Below the pieces are notes generated by a model that saw only the letters and a list, made by a program, of their open reading frames with translations, was not told the DNA's origin and searched no databases. Positions 35,470-46,640 of a stretch of DNA of 64,000 bases are shown here, piece after piece. Source of the DNA: Athripsodes cinereus (taxonomy: Eukaryota > Arthropoda > Insecta > Trichoptera > Leptoceridae); the NCBI GenBank assembly GCA_947579605.1, contig OX388316.1:14573290-14637289 (forward strand), in the 5' to 3' direction. The position numbers and the translations under genes are program-made. The stretch's first letter is position 1, and each line of letters opens with the position of its first letter.

Positions 35470-35640
35470 TATTTAAATTCATCATCATCGCCCTCAGAAC
35501 GTCTCTGTGCCATTCAGAACGTCTCTGTGCCAATCGTGTCACCTCTTTCCACGACATTCCCTGCGCTCTGATGTCGTTGTCATAGGAACGGTGTATTGTG
35601 AAAGAGTGATGCCCGGGCCGACGGAACCCTTAAATTAGGA
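35470..35640 (-). pseudogene. RTE-like LINE tail, family B, minus strand, rearranged
   Basis: The reverse complement of ATCATCATCGCCCTCAGAAC onward is the family B 3' end. The stretch that should encode the last residues is deleted, and CAGAACGTCTCTGTGCCA is duplicated in tandem (35497-35534). The other end has CCCGGGCC(G)ACGGAACCC. Confidence 0.85.
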
Positions 35641-36139
35641 GGTCTTTGCGTAAAAATCATTCTAAACCTCTGAAAGGAAAGCGCGAGAGCACAAGAAAAT
35701 GAAGAGGATTATTCTGTACTGCAACAAAAGAAATGATAGTTTTGAGTTATAATGTAAAAATATTTAATAATACCTGTCAGCCCTGGTAGTGCGATGTCAG
35801 TATTTTGTATATATGTAGGTATGTGTTATAAGAGAGAATGAGAATAAGGAGCGGTGAATAAGTCGGGACGGGAATTAGCTCAGAATACATGACAGTGATG
35901 TAAGTAACACTACTGCCACCTTGGTACTTTGCACTTGGCACCTCACCAGACAATAATTAGCTAATAAATATTTATAAACGTCAGCTAAAGGGTGGCCTCT
36001 CACTCTCTCATGAAACAACAACTTACAGTTACTCGCGAGTCGAGTCACAGTTCGTAGCACCGTATGGAATATTAACAGTGATAATATTATTATTATTATT
36101 GTGAATCATAGAAGAGTCTTCAGTTATGCCTACTGATTT
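35641..36139. other. No gene seen
   Basis: Less AT-rich around 35850-36060, but no supported gene. A minus-strand open frame of about 60 codons there has no motif. ATT run near 36088. Confidence 0.5.
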
Positions 36140-36216
36140 AACATAACATATAACATATGTACATAGACATTTCACACAGATCGAGCTAGTCCCAAACTAA
36201 GATGAATTATGAATTA
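36140..36216 (-). mobile_element. SINE family 1, 3' end only, minus strand
   Basis: The reverse complement carries GACTAGCTCGATCTGTGTGA, AATGTCTATGTACATATG and the TATGTT tail of the SINE at 15606. It is truncated before the tRNA head. Confidence 0.75.
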
Positions 36217-36966
36217 TGAATTATATTATGAATTTATTTATGTAAATTTGCTTTTATTTTAGTATAATTATATTTTTCCAGTGAAATGTTAAAATTATGT
36301 AGGTTTATGTACCTAGGCACTACAAAATACAAATAAAGTTAATCTGAACAAGATATAGGTACTAAACGAAGTTTTCGCATTTACATAGCTGGATTTTCAC
36401 ACCTGCGAGAGTTAAGATATTAAGAATATTACCCAACAGGCAATGTTTTTAGTTTTTTAAACTACCATTTATTTATATTTTCTTGCGATAAGAATCACTG
36501 TTGAATCACTATAAGAAGTCAAAAATTAATATGTCATACTCATCTCTAAGCTCCTTACTTCGGGTAACATCGTTTAACCCCCGGACACTTTTATATAGGT
36601 ATGTACTCGCTTTCTCATTATTTTTCTCTGTTGATATTTTCACCTCGCGAAATTGCACAGGGCACGAATAAGTATGTACCTACAGGTAACTAAATGTATA
36701 CCTAGAGCTCGACTGTATAATGTCATATCTCTCTGTTTGTGTGTAAATGTGATTTAGAAACAAACTAATGTTTAACCACGTACATACATAGTTATTATAT
36801 ACTTATAATATTTCATATATTATCGTACGTATATAAAATGCACGGGACATTGCAGTTACGTATATGAAAATATTTATTTTTGGTAGATAAGGATTTTGAG
36901 AAAAGTTAGAAATTAATAGAAATTCAATCAAGACAACAAAATTTTACGTATTTTTTTTTTATATCC
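36217..36966. other. No gene seen
   Basis: AT-rich sequence without identifiable features. Confidence 0.5.
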
Positions 36967-37134
36967 GTCGGTAGCCTCGAGGTAGAGTCTCGGCTTCGTG
37001 AACAAGGGGTCCGTGGTTCGATACCAGGTGCCGGCAAATTCCCCTTTCACGATACAAGCTTTTAGTAGCTTTCTGTGAAAGGTGTACAAGGTTGTATTTG
37101 GGTTTATAACAAAACCCAGATATATCTTTTTTTT
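36967..37134 (+). mobile_element. tRNA-derived SINE, family 2, copy 2
   Basis: GTCGGTAGCCTCGAGGTAGA (box A-like), GGTTCGATACC (box B with one change), GGTGCCGGCAAATTCCCCTT, GGTTTATAACAAAACCCAGA and TATATCTTTT. Close to the copy at 17919. Confidence 0.85.
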
Positions 37135-38088
37135 AAATGTCAAAAACATTATTTGTACCACATTTGGAAGACTTCTGAGACACATGAATGCATAGTTTTT
37201 TCTTCTATAAATAATTGTAGTCGGGTTCTTAGGTAGGTGCTTCTTCTAGAAATCCCTAGCTGTCTATGCAGGACATCTGGGCACTTTAATCTTTATCTTT
37301 CAGTACCTATATTAGGTATGTTTGATACATGATATTATTACCAGCCTCTCCTGGTGAGGTCCACCGGTTTTCTGTCTTCTCTAACAACTTACAAAAAAAT
37401 TATCAGAAATCTGATTCACGGCATTCAAAGTTTGTGAAATCTGTCTACAAAAAAAATTAACATTACAGCAATTTTGTGCATATTCCCATGTTCGATACGT
37501 CTCTGCAAAGTACAGTGTATGCAGTTATGCACATATTAAGGAGACGTGGAGTGCTTTGTTACCAAAATGAGATTTGTAATGGATGTTCCTTAGGTATTTA
37601 CCATACAGCATACCAGGAAGATATCTACTGCTTGTAAGTAACTACATTTAATAACACTGTACTATGTTGTGTAAGTAAATACTTGGTGTAGGTAATATCT
37701 ATAGGTATATCTACTATTATACAATTTACATAAAGTCAAGTTTTGACATTAATAATATTATTTACCCATTATTATTGTTTCTCTGTTTATTGTTTACATG
37801 AGATTAAATATGTTTATACATCAGGTAGAAAATAGGTACTTACATATTAGGTAATAATTATTATAATAATAAACTTCATCGCACAATACATATTTTCAAA
37901 GTAATAAAATAGTGTGACACAAATAAATTATATTGTACAATGGGCGAGTTTATCGCAGAAGCGATATCTTCACACTTCCACATATTTTACGTGGAACTTA
38001 TTTAAATCATAACTTTTAATGGCACTGGCTTGCTTGTTAGATGTAGTCATTCTAATCTCCCTATTTATTTTACGATATTGTTCAGGTG
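37135..38088. other. No gene seen
   Basis: AT-rich sequence without identifiable features. Confidence 0.5.
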
Positions 38089-38205
38089 ATGGCAAAACAG
38101 TGGTGTCGAGTTGCTCGAGATCGAAAAGTGATGAAAAGTTTTGAAGAGGCCTATATTCAGCAGTGGAGAGAAGAAGGCTGGCAGTAAGTAAGTAAGTATT
38201 TGACT
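38089..38205 (+). pseudogene. RTE-like LINE tail, family K
   Basis: An open piece reads WCRVARDRKVMKSFEEAYIQ followed by QWREEGWQ and TAA (38185-38187), then a (TAAG)n tail. ARDR..WKS-EEAY-QQW is a typical RTE-type C-terminus. Only about 33 codons remain. Confidence 0.75.
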
Positions 38206-38340
38206 ATGCAAACATTATATACCTATTTATTGAACAGAAAGATAGAAAATTACTCTAGAATAACTTGAATGAAGATTATTGATTAATGTATGTTAATATC
38301 CATTAATCGCACAATTTTCATACACACACTTCATCATTCG

Positions 38341-38397
38341 CTGTAGATCAAAGAAGGATCTGTAGATCAAAGAAGGATCTGTAGATCAAAGAAGGAT
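38341..38397 (+). repeat. Three 19-bp tandem repeats
   Basis: CTGTAGATCAAAGAAGGAT three times without differences, at the 5' edge of the family C LINE fragment and 78 bp before the 62-bp array. Confidence 0.95.
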
Positions 38398-38474
38398 GAA
38401 AGTGGCATAAATGCAGTTGAAATGAGATCGTTGAGAAGGATGTGTGATAAAAGTCTGAGATAATTATCGTGACA
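38398..38474 (+). pseudogene. Family C RTE ORF piece upstream of the minisatellite
   Basis: Reads GINAVEMRSLRRMCDKSLR, the conserved NAVEMRSLR-MC block that precedes the GHV-RM region in RTE-type proteins, then a stop caused by what looks like a two-base loss. After a frame change the reading goes DNYRDSDIRKECG into the first 62-bp unit. This shows that array and LINE are continuous. Confidence 0.8.
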
Positions 38475-39960
38475 GTGATATACGAAAGGAATGTGGAATG
38501 AAAGTTGGTGTAATAACAAGGATGAATGTAAATAAAGTGATATACGAAAGGAATGTGGAATGAAAGTTGGTGTAATAACAAGGATGAATGTAAATACAGT
38601 GATATACGAAAGGAATGTGGAATGAAAGTTGGTGTAATAACAAGGATGAATGTAAATAAAGTGATATACGAAAGGAATGTGGAATGAAAGTTGGTGTAAT
38701 AACAAGGATGAATGTAAATACAGTGATATACGAAAGGAATGTGGAATGAAAGTTGGTGTAATAACAAGGATGAATGTAAATACAGTGATATACGAAAGGA
38801 ATGTGGAATGAAAGTTGGTGTAATAACAAGGATGAATGTAAATACAGTGATATACGAAAGGAATGTGGAATGAAAGTTGGTGTAATAACAAGGATGAATG
38901 TAAATACAGTGATATACGAAAGGAATGTGGAATGAAAGTTGGTGTAATAACAAGGATGAATGTAAATAAAGTGATATACGAAAGGAATGTGGAATGAAAG
39001 TTGGTGTAATAACAAGGATGAATGTAAATACAGTGATATACGAAAGGAATGTGGAATGAAAGTTGGTGTAATAACAAGGATGAATGTAAATAAAGTGATA
39101 TACGAAAGGAATGTGGAATGAAAGTTGGTGTAATAACAAGGATGAATGTAAATACAGTGATATACGAAAGGAATGTGGAATGAAAGTTGGTGTAATAACA
39201 AGGATGAATGTAAATACAGTGATATACGAAAGGAATGTGGAATGAAAGTTGGTGTAATAACAAGGATGAATGTAAATACAGTGATATACGAAAGGAATGT
39301 GGAATGAAAGTTGGTGTAATAACAAGGATGAATGTAAATACAGTGATATACGAAAGGAATGTGGAATGAAAGTTGGTGTAATAACAAGGATGAATGTAAA
39401 TACAGTGATATACGAAAGGAATGTGGAATGAAAGTTGGTGTAATAACAAGGATGAATGTAAATACAGTGATATACGAAAGGAATGTGGAATGAAAGTTTG
39501 TGTAATAACAAGGATGAATTAAATACAGTGATATACGAAAGGAATGTGGAATGAAAGTTGGTGTAATAACAAGGATGAATGTAAATAAAGTGATATACGA
39601 AAGGAATGTGGAATGAAAGTTGGTGTAATAACAAGGATGAATGTAAATACAGTGATATACGAAAGGAATGTGGAATGAAAGTTGGTGTAATAACAAGGAT
39701 GAATGTAAATACAGTGATATTCGAAAGGAATGTGGAATGAAAGTTGGTGTAATAACAAGGATGAATGTAAATACAGTGATATACGAAAGGAATGTGGAAT
39801 GAAAGTTTGTGTAATAACAAGGATGAATGTAAATACAGTGATATACGAAAGGAATGTGGAATGAAAGTTGGTGTAATAACAAGGATGAATGTAAATAAAG
39901 TGATATACGAAAGGAATGTGGAATGAAAGTTGGTGTAATAACAAGGATGAATGTAAATAA
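38475..39960 (+). repeat. 62-bp minisatellite, about 24 units, derived from LINE coding sequence
   Basis: Unit: GTGATATACGAAAGGAATGT, GGAATGAAAGTTGGTGTAAT, AACAAGGATGAATGTAAATA, CA. Starts run 38475, 38537 and so on to 39900. The only length change is a one-base deletion in unit 17 (near 39519). Units vary at the last-but-one base (ACA or AAA), one G/T site (units 17 and 22) and one A/T site (unit 21). Translated on the plus strand, the unit is SDIRKECGMKVGVITRMNVN, the LINE segment that leads into KLRWFGHVQRM at 39961. Because 62 is not a multiple of three and no stop occurs on the minus strand, long minus-strand frames are artefacts. Confidence 0.97.
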
Positions 39961-40248
39961 GTTAAGATGGTTTGGGCACGTGCAAAGAATGAATGAGGAC
40001 AGAATGACTAAGAAGATATATTTGGGTGAGAGGAATGGTGCTCGGAGACGTGGACGTCCGAGGATGAAATGGCAAGATCATTTAAATCAAATCCTACAGA
40101 GCACATTGAACAGGAGAGCATGCATGAGGAATTGTATGAAAGTGACGGAAGCGAAAGATGTATGCAAGGATAGAAGGAAGTGGCGCTCGATCCTTTCTGC
40201 CTACCCAGCGAGGGAAGCGGCGTGATGGTATGTATGTATGTATGTATG
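39923..40248 (+). pseudogene. RTE-like LINE tail, family C, downstream of the array
   Basis: The open frame continues from the last 62-bp unit: MKVGVITRMNVNKLRWFGHV, QRMNEDRMTKKIYLGERNGA, RRRGRPRMKWQDHLNQILQS and so on to SAYPAREAA, TGA at 40223-40225, then (TATG)n to 40248. This is the C-terminal end of an RTE-type ORF. Together with 38398-38474 it forms one 5'-truncated LINE copy split only by the array. Similar tails: 24303, 28945 (minus), 43330, 50656 (minus), 55765. Confidence 0.9.
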
Positions 40249-40508
40249 TTAATATTGATTCATATTATGTGTTATCTATACGTAGTACACTACGTATCGA
40301 GACAAGCGTAGTGAAAATAATATTTTAAGTTCCTATATTTGAACGTACATCACATATTAATTTTAATATATGCATAATGTTATAATGCAAAGCTAAGGCG
40401 AATTAATTAATATGTAAATATGTAGGTATAATGTAAATGCACGTTACATTTTGAATGATGCATGACTTGCAGAATTTTTATTTATTTTAATTAATTTATT
40501 TATTCCTT
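40249..40508. other. No gene seen
   Basis: AT-rich spacer. Confidence 0.5.
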
Positions 40509-40690
40509 TAGGTTCGATTCCCAGCTAGGGCAAAATGAAAAATTGCCTTTTTCCAATTGCCCTGTTTGATGCATTCCATAATATGTGCATAGTCGCGTTA
40601 TTATATTTGGTTATTTATACAAATTTTCATATTTTGTTTCGAGACTAGCTCGATCTATGTATATAGTCCATGTGAATGTTATGTTATGGA
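40509..40690 (+). mobile_element. SINE family 1, 5'-truncated, plus strand
   Basis: Starts at box B (GGTTCGATTCCCAG), continues GGGCAAAATGAAAAATTGCC and TTTTTCCAATTGCCCTG, and ends GAGACTAGCTCGATCTATGT then TTATGTTATG. It lacks the box A part. Confidence 0.75.
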
Positions 40691-40934
40691 ACAGAAAGCT
40701 AATAGGTAGGTACAGTAAATAAAGACAAAAAATATTACACAGGCTATGAACTAAAAACATCAATTAATCAGATTAATTTTTTTTTAATAAATACACTCAA
40801 AATAATGATTAAATGAAAAATATTAAAACCTATACAAATAAAATAAAACCTATAGAATCATATACTACGTCTTGGGGGGTGTAACGCTGTGAGTTTATTG
40901 AATTTGATTTACACACAGGTCATACTCTTTGTAT
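40691..40934. other. No gene seen
   Basis: AT-rich spacer. Confidence 0.45.
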
Positions 40935-41075
40935 TATAAAAAAAGACATTCAGGATAGGTGACACACTTCTTCGCTGAATATAAGAATATGTTGAATGTC
41001 TTATACATGATTTTTTACGAACACCTGCCTTTAACAGGACATTCCAAGACTTACAGAAAAGAGTATGATATCAAG
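40935..41075 (-). repeat. Interspersed repeat F, minus strand
   Basis: The reverse complement contains TGTCCTGTTAAAGGCAGGTG, TTCAGCGAAGAAGTGTGTCA and CCTATCCTGAATGTCT, collinear with 24030-24125. Both outer ends (about 40920 and 41065) carry CATACTCTTT in inverted orientation, suggesting a small foldback. Confidence 0.6.
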
Positions 41076-43329
41076 TTGTTTATTTCGTTTTTCACAATTT
41101 GATTTTTATTTGTACTTAATTTTTTTCACTTTCATAAAAAAATGTAGAAACTATGAAATAAAAACAGAAAGCTGTGTTGAGATTAGAAATTCACAATTTC
41201 ATAATAAATATGAAAGCTTGTAAAAGGTACCTACTAACTATTTGTTATGATGTCTATCTTTCGTTCACAATACAGTATAATGTATGATTAATTTACAAGG
41301 ATTAGTCGAAATGTTCATAATGTTCGTCCACATTTCATAATATCAGAGAAGTTTGAAGAATTTAAAATGGTTTTTAAATTTAGGTCATTGGGTCAGACAT
41401 TTAAAATGGTAACATAATTATTTTACATAAATTTGAGAACAAAAACGTCATGAGTGATTTACGAACATTGGGACCCTGGGAAGTCGAGGATTCTACATTT
41501 ACATACTAACATACATAGTACCTACAAACAAAACAATTATTATTCTGGCCAAAGAATTTAGAATAGAATAAGGGACAATGCAACAGGATGGAGCTGTTAC
41601 GAGAGAAAAAATACACGAGAAAGTCGAAAATAACAAAAGAGCATAACTTATTGATTCTTACCAAAGTAGGTATATGAACTGTAATAAATTTTACACAAAA
41701 ACAAAAGACAGCGGGGGGTTACAACATTTGACTACTGTAAGTAAATGAATTAGACAGTTAAGTTTCTATTTTGTTAATATTCCGTGAAATACAACATGTT
41801 GTCTGTATTGTGTCTTCATTATCGGCATATTTTTAACACGTGCACAATGAAAAGAGACGACAGAATGACACAATTTCTTTGTTTGTTGGCAATGAAAAAA
41901 ACATTCCTTCCGAGAAGTAGACGGGATGACCTAATTATCAAATACAAGACAAGGGAAGCTTGCCATAGATGGTAATACGTATTATATTTTGTATCGTATG
42001 GATGTTTTGTTATTATAGACAATAAGGGTGGGCTGAGATGTGAACACGTTGTTATTATTGTGAAGATTCCATCTATGGAACAATAAATCTGTTACAGAAG
42101 TCCATTTCCAGTAGCTCGTGTGTGAGCACCGTGGGGTATCGCACATTCTGCCAACTCATCACCACGGTACATTATTATTTCTACGACTGTAAAGTCGCAT
42201 TATAATATTATGATTGAACATACTACATACAAGTTCAGTAGATGATGATTGGATAGTAGTAACAATATGTTTTCATAATATTTTTCTATCGGCGCGGCGA
42301 CAGAAGAGGCATGTAATGAAAACAGCGGGAGATTTGAAATGAGATCACGATCTAAAGGACCCATAATCCTAAATACTACATTTATATATGTATTTCAATA
42401 ATAATTATATATAATATTATAACGAATTGAAAAAAAACTTTTTAATAACTGAATGAGCATGAACGGACGAGAATGAGTGTTGTTGTAATATTATGTAGGT
42501 ATGTATTATTAAGAAGTTCAAAGCCGTGAAGTTAAAAGTATGAGATTAATGAGACTATACGTCAAATATATTTAAATTTATTTTCAAACAGACGAACACG
42601 CTCTCCTCCGACTCGAAGACTTGCCTTGTAATATAACATTGTAATGGACTTAGTAAAGCATAGCACATGCCTACATAATCTACATAATATTTTAAATTAG
42701 TTGCCAATCGTCCGTTGGAGTAGATGAATTTTATATAATTTTAATTGAAAAATAAATATATGCTAATATGGTAAAAATGCTCTTGCGAGATACCTAATGT
42801 ATATAAACATACATTTCATTTTAAGAGACGAAAATCATTAATTTGACCTATTCCACATATATTATACACAATTATTTCTAGGAACTTATAACAAATAATG
42901 TTTTGAGATGGTTTTGTAATTATATTTGATATATGAATTAGACAGATGAAATATGATTAATGTTAATGATTACAGAAAAAGTCTCATTTGCATATTCTTT
43001 ATTAAAAACAACAACTACACGCATAATATCCAACGTTGGCTTTCGATACCTATTACATACATATAACCTACTACAGAATTATTTATCTACTTGTATTAGT
43101 AAATAGAATAATAATATTATAATAATGTTTTAAACACATACTTACACGGATATTAGTCAATATTAGAATCACGATTGTGTACTTAACTTATAAATTAACT
43201 ATTTAATATTTACTTAACACAAAGTAATGCAATTAGTTTGACTAAGGTCGTGGTGCATTTATAAAATAATGCAAGTATGTGATACAGATACCTATCTAAT
43301 ATATTTTAATGAAAAAATATGTGCATACT
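41076..43329. other. No gene seen
   Basis: AT-rich sequence without a supported gene. A 63-codon open frame at 41784 has no motif. Confidence 0.5.
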
Positions 43330-43505
43330 AAATTGTGCAGCAAATTGAAGAAATCGCTCTTCTCCGAGGATATCAGGAAAGGAGCGGATGCGAGAGGAGT
43401 GTTGTGGATACATAAGTTTCGATGGTTTGGACATGTTGTTCTCTCTGCCTACCCCACCTGGGACACGGCCAGATGGTATAGTATACTATCATCGTCATAT
43501 TCAGA
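43330..43505 (+). pseudogene. RTE-like LINE tail, family C relative, internal deletion
   Basis: Reads SEDIRKGADARGVLWIHKFR then WFGHV, and jumps directly to LSAYPTWDTARWYS. Compared with the frame at 38475-40225, the roughly 70 codons between WFGHV and SAYP are missing. The SEDIRK...WFGHV part is homologous to the segment amplified in the 62-bp array. Confidence 0.75.
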
Positions 43506-43759
43506 TTACTAATTTTAAATGACAACGATAGAAGGTAGGTGAGTTCATACACGCGTCTTGAAGGAGGAATACATTGAAATAAGGATATCATGTGCACTGA
43601 TTTATGAAGAATATTCAATCATCGATACTTATAATTATCAAAACTATTCGTTTTTAATACATAGTTATTTAAAATAATAATAACCTAATTCATATTTTTC
43701 AATCTACTAAAAACTATACGATCTGGCAGGTTAGTTTTGCAATAATATTATTTTTACAG

Positions 43760-43930
43760 CGCAAAATCCAAATCAAATCGGACGAATCCGGAGCATGTGA
43801 CTGTGGTGCAGCACAGACTATGCCACACTTGTTGGAATGTCCATTGTGCCCTGTCACTTGCACTATGGAGGATATTTTTGACGCATCTCCACCTGCTGTG
43901 CGTTTTGCGCAGTACTGGAGATCAGTTTGA
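43760..43930 (+). pseudogene. LINE C-terminal zinc-knuckle fragment
   Basis: Reads 56 codons to TGA 43928-43930. SGACDCGAAQTMPHLLECP has the C-x-C-G...QT...HLL-CP spacing found at the C-terminus of several LINE ORFs. It is followed by FDASPPAVRFAQYWRSV. A dATAAATAATAAT-like tail follows near 43960. Not related to families A-K by sequence. Confidence 0.75.
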
Positions 43931-44766
43931 TGGGTTTTTTCTCTGGGTTTCGACACGATAAATAATAATAGCGCAAAATTTATTAGCAATTTTTATTTAT
44001 AAACTTATTTTAAAACATCACAACATCATGAACGAACCGATATAAATAATTATAATATTATTTTAAATTTTAGAGGATTCAATATTTTTAAAAGAGAATA
44101 AATATTTTCTTGTAGGTGGTGGGTGATTAATCTTAAGAATTAATATTACTAACAAATTATTAATAACCAACAGAATGTTTCCTTATTAGAAATCTTTTTC
44201 AATTTTCCTATTCATTCCTCATGACTAATTACCTCTCAGTATAGGATTATGAGTAATATGTAATTGTGTATGTTTCATTCAATAATTTAATACATTATTA
44301 AGCATTATTATTTTAATATTGTAGAGTCCCCAACAGAGACTAGACCTCCCATTTTTTTCTGTATTTCTGTAAGTTTATTTATTTATACACATAATATATA
44401 CCTACAGCTTAAAGCTTTTATAAAAATAAAAAAATCAATTACATGGTATTAAAATTAACAAAGTACCTAATTAAAAATTTATAAAATGTAAGAAAGTATT
44501 AACACAGTATTAAATAAAAAATAAGTATGAATACAATACACCAATAAAAATAACAAAAATGATAATCAGTTTTCAAATGTTCTGTAAAAGACAGGTAAAA
44601 TAAATTAATTGTTAAGGTGCTTGATGTATGTACTTAGAAACGACAAAGATATGGAGGTATTAGTAAGAATGCTTTCATATACCTATATTAAAAAAAACCA
44701 GAACCGAATCCATGTTTGGCTGAAATAAGTAACTGGAATCAAACCGATAAATAAGAGTTACGAAAA

Positions 44767-44769
<3 letters not shown>
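43931..44769. other. No gene seen
   Basis: AT-rich sequence without identifiable features. Confidence 0.5.
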
Positions 44770-44813
<44 letters not shown>

Positions 44814-44940
44814 TATGTAACACCCAGACCCAGGACAATCTGAAAAAGGTCATTCTTCATTTTGCCCTGGCCGGGAATCGAACCCGGGACCTCGTGACTC
44901 AAAGGCAAGTGCGTTAGCCTCCGCGCCACACCGGTCGCCA
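44770..44940 (-). mobile_element. SINE family 1, short poly(A) form, minus strand
   Basis: The reverse complement starts GGCGACCGGTGTGGCGCGGA (box A region), has GGTTCGATTCCCGG (box B), then CAGATTGTCCTGGGTCTGGG and TGTTACATATAT. It ends in a 41-base poly(A) (T run 44770-44810). The 3' half present at 15606-15867 is absent, so this is a distinct short subfamily. Confidence 0.88.
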
Positions 44941-46104
44941 TCAACACTTTTTTTACTGTTTATCAATAGAATGTGGTACATATGTTAAGGTTGATTTGGG
45001 GTTTTGTCATCTCTGGCTACCCTGAAGGCATGAAGCGTGAAAGGATAGATAAATAGCTAGGGATAGAACCACGAAACCTTACCAAAACTTTATTAATAAC
45101 AAAATCCTTTATAATATTTATTTCTAAGTAGGTTTATGATTCATAATAATGGAACCAATGTACAATGAATAATAAAATAAGTTAATTAAAAAAAAAAACA
45201 TTAATGACGTGAGAGAAAGTATAGATTGGATCCATCAATTTATGTTTAAAGATCAAAGATTGAATTTTATAAAAATATGTTTATATTCTTTAGAGAATAA
45301 GTTTTTGGTATTGAATTGCAAATAATAATAACTATTATCTATATACAGTACCATGTTATTTTAGACTACTTAATTTGAGGTTCTAAGCTTAAATATTGTT
45401 CACTCTGGTTAATACATGAACGATTGGAGTACTATTTATTTGAAGTTATTCAAAAATCGTAAAACTACTAAAAGGAATTTTAAAAAATAAACTAATTTGG
45501 AAGTGTTGAAGAGAAAAATGGTTTATTATAATTTTGAATTGAACATTCAATTTATTTCTATTATATGTTCTACGACAAAAAAACTTCAAGGGTCTCGTTA
45601 TTTATAATTAATATTTTTATACTTTTATTATAACTTTTAAGAATAAAGGCATTGTAATGTTTTAATCAAAAGTTAATTACTGTGGTGTTAAGATTTTTTA
45701 CTGTTTATTATTAGGATTTTATCATAATGCATCATCTTAATTAAATTTAAAGACGTCTGTTGTATTAAATTAAATTTCTTTAGTCTCAATTCTGGGAACG
45801 AAGTAAGTTGTTATTCGGTGTTTTTATTTGAAGATAAATATAATGTACTGCAATCTTGTACTTATAAACACATATTGTAGAAAATCAATTGTTTAAAAGA
45901 CTATGTATTTTACGATTTACTGGTATCCCAAATCGTAGAATGGCAAAAAAAATAGATTCTACTGGGGGCAACCAATGTATGCTTTGTGTTTTATAAGTTT
46001 GTGACACATTACAAGTCGATATTTAGTTTATGATTACATACTTGTAAAAAGAGGTAAATCAGTAGATACCTGCTCTAGTCAAATATTTTCCTTTCGGTGA
46101 AATT
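44941..46104. other. No gene seen
   Basis: AT-rich sequence without identifiable features. Confidence 0.5.
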
Positions 46105-46165
46105 TTGATTCTATTCTATTCTATTCTATTTTTCTCAAGGCCATCCACTCGTTTGCGAGTGATTT
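46105..46165 (-). repeat. Repeat J terminal fragment with pentamer tail
   Basis: Read on the minus strand: AAATCACTCGCAAACGAGTG, GATGGCCTTGAGAAAAATAG then (AATAG)n. ACTCGCAAACGAGT is a small hairpin. Probably the 3' end of a LINE or SINE. Confidence 0.6.
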
Positions 46166-46439
46166 AGGAAATTTTGATTCCTATCTAAATACTAACGAAA
46201 AGATATCATCACAATATTTTTCAGCTAGTAGCAGTGGACTTGCTGATGCTTAGTGGCTTGCTCACGACAATAAATAATAAAAACATTCAAAATCCGTGTC
46301 ACGCCAATGCCTCAATAATATTTGACATATCTAAATGTTTTTTAAATTAAATAATTGTATAGGTAAATTCACGTTTATTATGTATACTGTATTGTGTCCA
46401 GAACACCACAACGCAATAAGGTCCAACATTTTGACGTTT
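46166..46439. other. No gene seen
   Basis: AT-rich spacer. Confidence 0.45.
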
Positions 46440-46640
46440 CAGGTAAGAGGCCCAGAGGAAAGTCCAAGCGTAGACCAAAAAGTATAACGCATTTCCTGCC
46501 TTAGAATTTCCTGGTGGCGGGAAATGCTAAGGCAGAAAATGCGAGACTGAAATATCATTCAGAATGACGCGCTAGACAGAAACACTTGGCGAAGAAAAAC
46601 AAAGAAGGAAGATGCCACCAATATGTGGGTATAATAATTT
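46440..46640 (+). pseudogene. RTE-like LINE tail, family D, with inserted hairpin
   Basis: GKRPRGKSKRRPK and then, after an interruption, NDALDRNTWRRKTKKEDATN followed by MW mark the end of an RTE-type ORF. Between them lies an inverted repeat (GCATTTCCTGCCTTAG and CTAAGGCAGAAAATGC, 46488-46541) that looks like a small palindromic insertion. A relative is at 52322-52405. Confidence 0.7.

Noticed and set aside
38348..39944. Long minus-strand open frames (up to 490 codons) with a repeated YHC(I/F)YIHPCYYTNFHSTF-like protein
   Set aside because: They lie across the 62-bp tandem array. The unit has no stop on the minus strand in any frame and 62 is not divisible by three, so three overlapping frames stay open by arithmetic. 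The real coding signal is the LINE frame on the plus strand.
38475..39960. CRISPR-like array
   Set aside because: Units are contiguous with no unique spacers; this is a tandem minisatellite in a eukaryotic LINE.
44675..44947. 90-codon minus-strand frame with PLSHEVPGSIPGQG and a lysine run
   Set aside because: It is the SINE family 1 head and poly(A) tail read as protein, a common false ORF.
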